Part shown: positions 1 through 12,500 of the stretch, one piece after another
Numbering within the stretch: the first letter of the stretch is position 1
Layout: each line of letters begins with the position of its first letter
NCBI GenBank assembly: GCA_022606425.2
Contig: JAHDVF020001251.1
Location: 606,501-670,500, forward strand
Length of the DNA stretch: 64,000 nucleotides
Source of the DNA: Lepidostoma basale
Lineage: Eukaryota; Arthropoda; Insecta; Trichoptera; Lepidostomatidae
Direction of reading: 5' to 3'
Notes under the pieces: model-generated
What the model was told of the DNA's origin: nothing
Seen by the model: the letters and a program-made list of their open reading frames with translations, nothing else
Database searches by the model: none
Program-made: the position numbers and the translations under genes

Positions 1-358
1 TGTTCATTCTTTCCATGTGTCCAAACCATCTTAATGATCCTTTCATTATTTTGTTGTAACACCATCATTCGCACCGCATTCACTTCTTATATTTTCATTT
101 GACACTCTATCATACACAGAGTATCCACACATTTGTCTAAGAGATCTCATTTCTACTGCATTTATTCTAGTTTCATCCTTCTTTTGCCAGTTCCATGCTT
201 CGCTTCTATACATAAGGGTCGGTACAAGAACACCATTGTGTACTACCATTTTAGATTTTTTGGATAGGTTCTTATTTGCGATGACAACTTTAAGTGCACC
301 ATTCACTTTGTTGCCTGCCCCAACCCTTCTTTCAATATCCCTCACCACTCGCCCATTA
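1..358 (-). mobile_element. LINE-A fragment (RT ORF, internal)
   Basis: The reverse strand reads DIERRVGAGNKVNGALKVVI, NLSKKSKMVVHNG and [20 protein letters not shown], the C-terminal part of a non-LTR retrotransposon RT ORF. It is cut by the window edge and lies just upstream of Itpr exon 1, in the preceding intron. Confidence 0.85.
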
Positions 359-402
359 TATTGAAATATGGTGAGGTCTTCATAATATCAATTGTTTTGC
401 AG

Positions 403-572
403 CACTTCTCCCGCAGCCGGAAGACGGAGAGGCTGCGGCTGTCCCCGGGGCCCAGCAGGTCCTTATGCGACCCTCGGACCGAGCCCTGCTGTCCTACGTC
501 ACGGGGGCTCTCATGCACATCATCTGCACGTTCTTCGGGTCCCCTTTCAGCGATCAGTCAACCGCTGTGCAG
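403..572 (+). CDS. Itpr: Itpr exon 1 of window (residues 1-56)
   Basis: Encodes the conserved segment ending [11 protein letters not shown] (family form [11 protein letters not shown]). The donor is cag|gtaaag at 573. The acceptor ttgcag at 397-402 is chosen for its pyrimidine tract; an alternative AG at 415-416 is also in frame, so the 5' edge is uncertain by 14 nt. Reading starts with two bases completing a codon from the exon upstream of the window. Confidence 0.88.
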
Positions 573-3500
573 GTAAAGATACATTTTTTTTTTATGTTCA
601 AATGGCGATCTCTTAAAAGCCTCCTTTTTATATAGTTGTTTTAAGATTGGGTGGCAAACAAATTTATGGTATCATTTTTAATAACGCAAAATTGCCTTTG
701 TGGTATCTTATATGAAATTTCTAAAAAAAATTATGATGTATTTTTTAATATTGTAAAAATACTTTAGCTTTTATTTTAATATTACAAAATTACCCATATG
801 GTATTTTTTTTAATATCAAAAATTACCTTTACGGTATCTTTTTTAATACCTAACCTAACCTAACCTAACATTTATGGTATCTTTTTTAATATCACAAAAT
901 TACGTTTATGGTTTATTTTTTAATATCACAAAATTACCTTTATGGTATCTTTTTTAATACCAAAACATTACCTTTATGGTATCTTTTTTAATATTGCAAA
1001 AATACCTTTACGGTATACTTTTTAATATCACAAAATTAACTTAATGGTATCTTTTTTAATATCACAAAATTACCTTTATGGTATCTTGTTTAATATCACA
1101 AAATTACCTTTATGGTATCTTTTTTAATATCACAAAATCACCTTTATGGTATCTCTTTTAATATCACAAAATCACATTTATGATATATTATTTAATATCA
1201 CAAAATTACCTTTATGGTATCTTGTTTAATATTACAAAATTACCTTTATGGTATATTTTTTAATATCACAAAATCACCTTCATGGTATCTTTTTTAATAT
1301 CACAAAATCACCTTTATGATATATTATTTAATATCACAAAATTACTAACTAACTAACTAACCATCACGCCGTCTCCCCGAAGGGGTAGGCAGAAAGAATG
1401 GACTGCCACACCTTTCTTTCCTGACATATTTCTCTCGCTTCCTCAACATTCATACATCGTGTCATGCACGCGCGTCGATTTCTCTGACTCCTCACATGGC
1501 CGACATTCAATATTTGATTTATTTGATCGTGCCACGTTTTCCTTGGTCTTCCTCTATTTCTGGTACCATTTACATCATTAACATATAATTTTTTTATATG
1601 TTAATGATGTAAATGGTAAATTACCTTTAAAATTAAAATTACCTTTATGGTATTTCATCATTTCATCTCTCTGTCTACAAAAACAGAATTGATTTCTCTT
1701 TCATTAAAGGCTGCAATTTGAAGTGTATTTCTATTGTTTTTTAGACACGGCAGTCCATATTCGTGAGGCTGCTGCAGACCACCTTCCGATTATACCAGTG
1801 GCAGTGGCTCAGTTCTCCGCAGATGTTTAACGTCGAGAGCTGCATTCGGACGCTTTGCGAAGTTGGTACGTATCAACAGTAAACAAATTAGAGTGTTTAC
1901 AAATTCATTACATTAAAAGATGTAGGGGAGAGGGTGGAGGGTTTGAACGGCGCGATGTTTTGGTTTCATTTATAAACAACATATTTAAACAAATATATTT
2001 TTGTTTGTTTTCTTAAACTCAAATTGAAACAAAAAAAGTCTGATTATTTTTATAAGATAAAAAATGTATAACATTTGACTACAAAATACAATTTATTTGA
2101 TATTTTTATGTATTTTGTGTGAAGAGTAATTGAATTGTTTACAATATTGTTCCGATGCTTCAAATTCTCACCGGCCTTTAAGGTTTATCTCGCGCGAAAA
2201 TTCAAAATATTAATTTATCGTAGACGGCCCAAACGCGCAAAAAACCTCGTTTTATTATAGATTTTTTAAGGAAATCCCGGCTTTTCGGCTTGTATGGAAG
2301 TACCGCCACTGAGTGAAACCACCATCATCTTCCGAGCATCTCTCCTTTCTGCGGTGTCACCTCTGCGCTGTGCTTCAAAGTCTTGCGTACCTTCATATTT
2401 TCAATAAAATGTTATAGAGTGGGGAAATTGAATGAGAATCTTTTGTTTCCGCAGCCAAGTCCAGGAACATAGCCATCCCTACGGACCTGGAGTCCAAGGT
2501 GCAGGACGTCTTCAAGAAGCAGGCCAAGCTCTCAAAGCTGTCCCGGCAGACCAGCCGTTGGCTGCTTGCCGCCAAGACGCAGAAGGTGGACAAGACACAA
2601 TCTCAGGTAATGGATTCATAATCCCAAAAATCACAATTTAGAAGTGATATTGTTTACAAGATATATTGTAATGTGCTCAGATGCCTATACAACGCGTTGG
2701 TTCGGAGCAGACTCGAAAGTGGTTCTGTGATATGGAGTCCTCACGAGGCGAGATATTCCGTTATGCTGGAGAGGGTTCAGAAAAAATTTCTGAGGTATCT
2801 CTACATGAGGGAGTATTGTAGTTATCCGTGGCTCTATCCCACGGCATTTCTTTTAGGAATGCTCGGAACCAATTCTTTACAGCTTCGAAGAGATGGGCGT
2901 CTCATTACCCATTTCTTTAAATTAATCAGGGGATATTTCGAGAACTCGGCCGTGATAGAGGGTGTTGGTCTTTTTGTCCCTGATAGATTTCTCCGACAGC
3001 ACAGATTGTTTTATCTACCGGCCACCAGAATCAATCTGCCTCTGGTGACACCGGTGGGAAGAGCAATTACTCTCCTGAACGCGATCTCCTCGGAGATTGA
3101 CGTCTTTCATATTAGTGAAAGTACATTTAGGGGACAAATACAAGTACGTATATTGTCTTCCCAATGTCGAACCATCTCTAATGCATTCCTGATATTGTGT
3201 TGTATTTTTATAATATTTTACCTGTACTCAATTGAGTACAGTGCCTTAAACATTTTGCAGTTTGTAATGTCTTTTGAGTTACTAAACTGATTTGATTTGA
3301 TATGACTTTTTTATAATTTAGGTAATATGCACGGACCGCTCCATAATGGAAGGTCTCCAGGACATCGTGGCGCTGCTTGAAGAGCAGCTCCGGCCGCTGG
3401 TGCAGGCCGAGTCCGGCGTGCTGGTGGACATTCTGTACCGTCCGCGTCTGCTCTTCCCGGCTACTCCCACGGCCGCGCTGCTCTCCGCCCAGGCCGTGGC

Positions 3501-6500
3501 CGGCCTCAACAGCCAGCAGAGAGACGCCAGTGGGATATTTATATCCAGGTGAGTCCCGGTCTTCATTATATTCCTCTTCGGCGTTTTAACCCTTGGTGGG
3601 TTTTAGCCTAATCCAAGAAACGTCCCCATCCTGTCCTGTCTTTAGCCGCCACCTCCAAGTCTTGCTACTCCAGGATACGACAGTCTGCCACGGCACCATC
3701 CAACCACCGCAGTCTCGGCCTGCCAACATTCTTCTCCCTACTGGATTGTCAAACAACACTCTTTTGGTGAGCTCCAGATCCTTCAATGCCGTGCAAGTGC
3801 CTTAGTCAGCGAAGTCTGTTAATCTTTATAAACTTGACCACGCTGACGTCTTTTAGGAGGTCTTCCACGAGAACGAGGTCCATGAGGCTGATTATGTAGC
3901 GCAATATAGATGGAGTCTGGTGGTGTCCATTCTTTGGACATGACCGTACCAGTTCCTTTTTCGCTGTCTGCTCCATCTTATAATATCCTCAACCTCACAT
4001 ATCTCTCTTATTCTGGTATTTCTCACACAATCTCTCAGTGTCTTGCCTGCTATCGTCCTCAGTGTCTTCATTTCGGAAGTCCTCAAAACTTGTTTGGTCC
4101 TTACTGTGTCTGCCCTTGCTTCGACGCCATATGTTATTATTGGTCTTACGCATGCTTTATAGATTCTCATCTTACTCTTAATGGCCATTTATTTTTCAAT
4201 ATTGCGGATTTTAGAGCACCAAAGATTGCAGCTGCCTTGTTGACTTGGGCTTGTATTTTTTTCCGCAGATCATCTCCTCCAACCAGGTCTATGCCTGGAT
4301 ACCTGAAGGTTCTGACCTGTTCTATGGGTTGATTCCTTACAACCAGGTTTCCTTCTTTTTTGAAAATCATTGGAAAATAATAATAATACCTCACTTCAGT
4401 GCTAGATGTAATAGTGAACACCATCCTCATATTTTCTGTTTTCTTCCAAAGGGAATAAGTCACATTTCATAAGAATGTATATTTTATTTTTCTAGATTGA
4501 TCCGGCACACTGAACGCTTGTTGGAAGAGAAAGAAGAGAAGCTGTGTGTCAAGGTGTTGAGGACTCTGAGGGAAATGATGGCTGTGGACCCGGAGTACGG
4601 TGAGAAGGTGAGATCTGTGTTTCTGATACTCTTTTTATTTTAATCATCTTTAGCCTGTCTGTCCACTCTTAGACATCTTTCATGTCTGTAGATCATGGGC
4701 AACATACATCCATGTCATACCGGCGGTCTCGTCAATGTTGTCCCTCCATTGAAGATGAAGACATCAGAAAAGAAGGCGTTTTGTCCATCTATCATCAGAG
4801 CTGTGAGCATCATAGTCTGCCTAGCGCCATTTTAAAACTGCAACTCTTCTGATGATGTCCGACACTCCTGTTCTGACTCTAATAATGGTGTTTCTCACTC
4901 TGTCCGCTATACTGATTCTCAAAATTGCTCTTTCCATAGCTCTTTGGACAATTCTTAATTTATTTGCGGCTTAAGGTTGATGAGGGTCTAATTTACGAAA
5001 GGCAGCCCAACCCAAATCCAGTTCTTCGGTTGATTTCCGTGGTTTGATTTTCTTAAACACCTGATATTTTCATTACCATGTCATTGGCAAGGGTGGAAAG
5101 ACCATACCAAAGAATGCATAAGCATTTTACCTTTATCAAGCAGTTCAAGTCATACCCTGTATAGAACCTATGTCTTCAAGACAACCGCCCGGACATTGTT
5201 TTGAATTTTATGTCTTTTTTGCAGGGTAACCAACTGCGGAACAATCTCTTGTCCCAGTACCTCGTCGGGAGGAAGGTCGACCAGAAGTTGTTAGTGACCC
5301 AAGCTATACAAGTAGGGTCCCATGGTCCAGCAGGTAATTTTTTTTCCTAATCCAATACCAATTGAAAAGAAATTAGGAACATGACCTACGAGAATCATGA
5401 CTGGGGAAGTGTACCTAAGAGAATAATGATTGGGCACTAGGGGGGGAAGTGTACCTAAGAGAATAATGATTGGGCACTAGGGGGGGAAGTGTACCTAAGA
5501 GAATAATGACTGGACACCAGGGGTTTGTGTACCTATGAGAATAACTGAACACTAGGGGGGAAGTATACCTATGAGAATAATGACTAGACACTAGGGGGGA
5601 GTGTACCTATGAGAATAATGACTGGACACTAGTGTGGGAAGTGTACCTATGAGAATAATGACTGGACACTGGTGGGAAAGTGTACCTAAGAGAATAATGA
5701 CTGGACACAAGGGGGGGAGAAAGTGTACCTATGAGAATAATGACTGGACACTAGAGGGGAAGTGTACTTATGAGAATAATGACTGGATACTAGGTGGTGA
5801 AGTGTACCTATGAGAATAATGATTGGACACCAGAGGGAAAGTGTACTGAAGAGAATAATGGCTGGACACATTAGGGGGGAAGTGTACCTAAGAGAATAAT
5901 GACTAGCCACCAGGGGGGGAAGTGTACCAAAGAGTATAATGACTGGACACCAGAGGTAGAAGAAGAATTGGAAGACCCAGGCTAAGATGGGCGAACCAGG
6001 TAGAAAGAAAGATGGGGCACAGTATCTACAAGTTATAAATTGAAAGACTCGCTATTGTTTTGGACATATGGAATGCATGGATGAAGAAAGAATGATGAAG
6101 ATAGTATACATTAACAATGTAAATGGAATATGGAGTCCAAGAAAACATGGCATAATCAAATTCATTCAAGTTTAAAGTTAGGCCATATTAGAAGCCAGAA
6201 GAATACATGTATGACTCGCTGTAGGGATGTGGAGGAAGCTAGAGAGGTATGTCAGAATAGCGAAGTGTGGCAGTCCATTCTCTCTGTTTACCCCTCCGGT
6301 TGTTCAAAGATCAAAATATCTCTTATTTGCGGTGTAATTAATTTTTTATTGTGAACTATTATCTTCCAGCTAAGGTGCTCATCAGGACAGGGCAGACCTT
6401 GGCCGAGGTACAGACGCACCTGGATAAGGAGGGGGCCTCGGAGTTAGTGGTGGAGCTGGTCATCAAGAGTGTCAACTCTCCCGCCATCTTCTTCGAGGCT

Positions 6501-9500
6501 GTCCAGTTAGGTGAGTCTTCTTCTTTCTAGTTACACGGGGTTACACTCCTTGTATGGTGTCTCCAGGACTGTCTGTTCTATCTAATAAAAAAATCATAAA
6601 TACCATTACATTAATAATGAAAATAGCCATAGAAGACTATGCCAATGAAACAACTTCGACGGTGGACATAATATGATGCTCATTTTAAATTCTAGGAATT
6701 GCACTCTTGGAAGGCGGCAACTCCATCATCCAGCACAGCTGCTGTACCAAACTTCAGACCGGAGACTTCTCACAGGCTTTCTTCAAGGTTTGTCCACATC
6801 ATACGTTACAATTTCGGGAACCTTAAGGCATAGACCAAACAAGAGATCCGTACGATGAATCACCAGCCCCTTACAATGAGCACTAGCCTAGCATGGATTG
6901 GGCACGTATCCCAAGCCGAGAGAACGGAGCAATCAAGACCCTGGACCAACCGGAGTAAGACCTCTAGGAAGGCCTAGAAAGCGCCTAATGGACAATGTTC
7001 TGGCTGATCTGGCTAGGTTGGGCGAATTGGATTGCTGGGAGCAAAAGGCACAGGATCGAGGAGCTTGGAGGAAAATCATCAAGGAAGCTTAAACTCCTCA
7101 AGAGTTGTATGGCCATAGGAAGTAGTACTAGTAGTAGAAGTTGCAGGAAAACGATATGTGATAGAATACCAAACAACGAAAAAAGAAAGAAATTTAAGGC
7201 AGAGAATACAGAAAGATCGGTTGGTGCTGTGAAAAAAATGAATGGTGTACTCAAAGTTTTTATGTAATATCCGGTTTTGTTTGTATTTGTCTTCTTTCTT
7301 CAGTGGATATGTTTGTATAATATGCGGTTTTGTTTGTATTTGTCTTCTTTCTTCAGTGGATATATTTCTATAATATCCTGTTTTGTTTGTATTTGTCTTC
7401 TTTCTTCAGTGGATATGTTTGCATAATATCCGGTTTTGTTTGTATTTGTCTTCTTTCTTCAGTGGATATGTTTGCATAATATCCGGTTTTGTTTGTATTT
7501 GTCTTCTTTCTTCAGTGGATAAATTTCTATAATATCTGGTTTTGTTTGTATTTGTCTTCTTTCTTCAGTGGATATATTTCTATAATATCCGGTTTTGTTT
7601 GTATTTGTCTTCTTTCTTCAGTGGATATATTTCTATAATATCCGGTTTTGTTTGTATTTTTCTTCTTTCTTCAGTGGATATATTTCTATAATATCTGGTT
7701 TTGTTTGTATTTGTCTTCTTTCTTCAGTGGATATATTTCTATAATATCTGTGTTTGTTTATATTTTTCTTCTTTCTTCAGTGGATATATTTCTATAATAT
7801 CCGGTTTTGTTTGTATTTGTCTTATTTCTTCAGTGGATATGTTCTTATAATATTCGGTTTTGTTTATATTTGTATTCTTTGCTTCTAAGGTGTTTTACGA
7901 CAAGATGCGCGAGGCCCAGCAGGAGATCAAGTCCACGGTCAGCGTGAACACCTCGGAAGTGGCGGCCAAGCAGGGCCAGGACAAGGACGGCAAGGATCTA
8001 GGGGGATACGACAAATCAAGCAGGGGGCAAAGTAATCTTACCATTTTTATTAACATTTTCAATAAGTGTTTTCAAAGTGTACAAAGTGCATTTTTATTAA
8101 CATTTTCAATAAGTGTTTTCCATAGATGGGGCTTGAGTAGAATTAGAAGAGTTTTTTTCCATTTTAGACCTTAATTTAAATATTTTAACCCTAAACAGTG
8201 TACTTTGCTTCCGATAAACTGGGTGGATGCAGAGCAGAAGCTGTGTAGACTTCACGAGGAAGCGGCAAAAGTAGGTCCCAAAATTAACATGTCCAAGACA
8301 GTAGACCTACGAGTGTCCACAAATGACTCCACCCCAATCTTGCTCCACGATGTATGTATGATAGCGGGCTCGGGAGGTACGGAGGAAGATGTAGCCAGCA
8401 GACTCAACAAGGTAAGGGGAGCTTTCGCTATGTCTCGCCTTGTATGGCGTTCCAGTATCATTTCCAGAAAGCTCAAGCTCCAAATATTCAGCAGTAGCGT
8501 TAAAAGCGTACTGCTGTACGGATGTGAGACTTGGAAATCTACCGCGGACGTTATTGGAAAACTCCAGGTGATTATAAATAGGTGCCTTCACTCAATATTC
8601 AAGATCTATTGGCCCCAAAGAGTGTCAAATGCCGTTCTCTGGACCATGGCAGGCGAAAAGCCAATTAAAGAACAAGTCGCTAGACGCAAATTGCAGTGGA
8701 TCGGTCACACTCTGAGACGGAACCCAGCCTGCATCGCTCAGGGCGCACTAGACTGGTCCCCTATGGGGGGAAAGAGAAAGCGAGGCAGACCTAGAGCCAC
8801 TTGGAGAAGAGGTTAAAGCAGCAGTCACTTGGGATGATGTTAAGCATCAGGCATGCGATAGAGTCGGGTGGAGAAGGTTCCTTGAGGCTCTATGCACCAC
8901 GGAGGTGTGACAGGACAAAAAGAATGTTGGATGAATAATTTATTAAATTTAATTGTTTAAAATTATTTAAAAAATGTTTTTAGGTGTTTCTAAGACCGTG
9001 ATGATGACGGATGATCTGCAAGACGAGCTGACGCAGGCTGCCCGAGCTACGGCTCAGGCCTTTTCTGCAGTCAGGAACATGGCTCCAGGTATAGACATTT
9101 AATATATATTTTTCAAACAAAACTAGCTTTGATCAGTTTATCTTATAATTTTGTTTTTAAATAATCAAAGGTTCAATTAATACAAATGAAAATGTCTGTT
9201 TTTTGTGTTTTCTCAACCTTTTTAGTGTTACAAATATAATAAATATTGAAACAAGATATTTCCTTTTCCTCCACATTATACAGATCATCCATTGTAATAA
9301 CTATATTATTACACTATAGATACTTAGACAGGGAAAAAGATTTTTTTATCGAAAATCGGAGATAAACCACCAATACAATCGAACATGTCCAGTGTATCAA
9401 TTTGAAGTGCATAGTTAATTCCAATTTCAAACTCTCATTTTGAGTGTATAGTTTTATTCCAATTTCGAACTCTAATTTTTAAGTGTATAGGTATATTCCA

Positions 9501-12500
9501 ATTTCAAACCCTCATTTCGAAGTGCATAGTTTATTCCAATTTTAAACTCTAATTTTGAAGTGAATAGTTATATTCCAATTTCTAACTCTCATTTTGAAGT
9601 TATATTCCAATTTAAAAACTCTCCTTTTGAAGTGTATAGTTATAGAGTACTGTAATGCTCCGACATTTTCTCTTTTTCGATCAAATCTAAAGTATTAATT
9701 AACACAAATGAAAACGTCTATTTTCTAAAAGTCTATATTATATTATATGGAAATGACATGCTTTACCTTGGTATGGCATTAACAAAAATGTTAAGACATT
9801 TGCTAATACCTTAGCGAGATGAAATGTGTCATTCTGAAAAAATATAATAAAATTTCTTATGTATTCGCCATCATATTAATGATTTAATTAGGAATGTTAC
9901 ATTATTGTTCAAGAAACAATAAATAAATATTTGAATTTGTTTTGAATTTCATTTCCCAGGATCCCACGGGCTTGAGGAGTTACTGGCTGAGAGAAGAGAG
10001 GCGGCTGGTCAGCAGGACTGTCTCCCGCATAAAGTGGCAGTCATGCAGCCGGTGCTACGGTTCCTTCAGCTGCTCTGCGAGAACCACAACCCTGAACTGC
10101 AGGTCAGAATTAGAAATAGAGGAGGACCAAGGAAAACGACAATCTTAACTTGAAACTCCGACAAAGAATGATTAAATGTTATATATGGTCTATTCTACTA
10201 TATGGCTGCGAAACCTGGACTCTGAAAGTGAATGTAATGAACCAGTTGGAAGCGTTTGAGATGTGGATATACCGCAGAATGCTCCGTATACCGTGGACCG
10301 ATAGGGTCAGTAATGCAGACGTACCACAGAGAGCCAGAGCTAATAGAGAGCTGTTGTCGAGTGTGAAAATTAGAAAGGTCTCATATTTGAGTCATGTGCT
10401 AAGGGGAGAAAAATACCACCTCCTTCGACTGATATTAATAGGTAAGTGGAGTGACGTCGGGGAGTTGGTAGAAGGCAGCTGTCCTGGCTGCGGAGCATCA
10501 AAGAGTGGACAGGAATAACAAGAGTTCAGAACCTGTTCCAAGTGGCGCAGGATAGAGATGCCTTTGCTGAAGTGATCGCCAACGTTGGGACCTGACATGG
10601 CACCGAAAGAAGAAGAATTAAATGTAAAATTATGCGCGTGCATGATATTAATAAATGTTGACGTATATGAAGTATGTCTGGAAAGAACAGTGTGGCAGTG
10701 TATCCTCTCTGCCTATCCTGAGATTGTTAGTTAGTTAGTTTATTTGCCGATTGGATGAAAATCAATTTGTTACTGGAAGTCGGACATTGCGAGACGAAGC
10801 GAAATATTCCGTTATGCTGGAGAGGGTTCAGAAAAAAATTCTGAGGTATCTCTACATGAGGGAGTATGGTAGCTATCCGTGGCTCTATCCCACGGCATTT
10901 CTTTTGGGAATGCTCGGAACCAATTCTCTACAGCTTCGAAGAGATGGACATCTAATTACCCATTTCTTTCGATTAATTAGGGGATACTCCGAGAACTCGG
11001 CCGTACTGGAGGGTGTTTGGCTTTTTGTCCCTGATAGATATCTCCGACAGCGACAGCACATATTGTTTTACCTACCGGCCGCCAGAACCAATCTGCCTCT
11101 GGTGACACCGGTGGGAAGAGCAATTAGTCTGCTAAACGCAGTCTCCTCGGAGATCGACGTCTTTCATGTTAGTGAATGTAAGTTCAGAAGGCAAATACTC
11201 TTAATTCTGGAGAGTATCCTGTCTTCCTAATGTGGAACCATCTCTCGTGCGTTTCTGGTAGTATACTATACACAATATATTATTTTACCTGTTCTCAGTA
11301 GATGCCTTAAAAATAAAATTTGGAATGTCTGTTGATGAAATGAACTGATTTGATTTGACTAATTGGAGGTTGATTTTTAGAATCTGCTCCGGAACCAGAA
11401 CAACAAGACCAACTACAACCTGGTGTCGGAGACGCTGATGTTCCTCGACTGCATCTGCGGCAGCACCACGGGCGGGCTCGGCCTGCTCGGGCTGTACATC
11501 AACGAGAGCAACGTGGCCCTCATCAACCAGACCCTGGAGACCCTCACGGAGTACTGCCAAGGCGAGACTACCTAACCATATTAGCTTGGATTTGTTTTTA
11601 GGAATGCCAAGATATAGAAGATTTATTAGTAATCTTGGAGGCTATCCATCTGAACATTTAGTAGGAATGTCGTAATACTTTGGGCGGAATTAAATAGTTC
11701 GATCCGAGACCGGTATTATTATTTTGGAAAAGTGCCGTGGGGATACGTGTGCTGCACCATAAGGAAGCCTTGCTTCCGCTTAGCCGAGTGCCAGGACCGA
11801 ATGTAAGTTTCAGCTAAAGTGTCAAAGTGACAAGTGACCAATTTAGGCGGAAACACCATCTTTATGTTCCGGGTGGTTATCTTCGACAACGTCAGCACAC
11901 TGTTTTATCTCCCGACATGCAGAACCAACCTGCCTCTGGTGTTGCCGTCGGGGAGAGCAATTAAATTGCTGAACATGATCGCTTCGAAGATCGACGTCTT
12001 TCATATTAGTGAAAGTACGTTCAGAAGCCAAATACTCCAGAGAGTATCTTGTATTCCTAATGTCAAACTATACAAGTGTGGTTCACAACATGCCATACTA
12101 CCAAAGACATATTACATATGGACATACGGACATGTGGACATGGACATATGGCCATACCGACATATGGACATGGACATATGGACATACGGACATATGGACA
12201 TGGACATATGAACATACGGACATATGGACATGGCCCGTATGTCCATATGTCCGTATGTCCGTATGGACATACGTGCATATGGTAATATGGACATTTGAAT
12301 ATACAGACATATGGAAACCTCGAAGGATATCTAATGGCGCTCTGTTGTTATTTTCAGGGCCATGTCACGAGAATCAGAATTGCATCGCGATGCACGAGAG
12401 CAACGGCCTGGACATCATTACGGCTCTCATCCTGAACGACATCAACCCGCTGGGGCGATCCCGCATGGACCTCGTGCTGGAGCTGAAGAACAACGCATCC

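Larger units (their letters stand above)
11562..12357 (+). other. Itpr: GC-AG intron of Itpr
   Basis: Begins gcgaga after caag and ends ttttcag. The flanking protein (EYCQ-GPCHENQ) is uninterrupted only with this boundary. AAG|GC fits the usual strong exon-side context of GC donors. Confidence 0.88.

Noticed and set aside
1345..1365. (CTAA)n/(TTAG)n runs as telomeric repeats
   Set aside because: They are tetramers directly attached to LINE ORF ends; the insect telomere unit is the pentamer TTAGG. Only 847-869 and ~32066 are pentameric, and those are very short.
7260..7870. Regularly spaced repeats as a CRISPR-like array
   Set aside because: Units are head-to-tail without unique spacers, in a eukaryotic intron.
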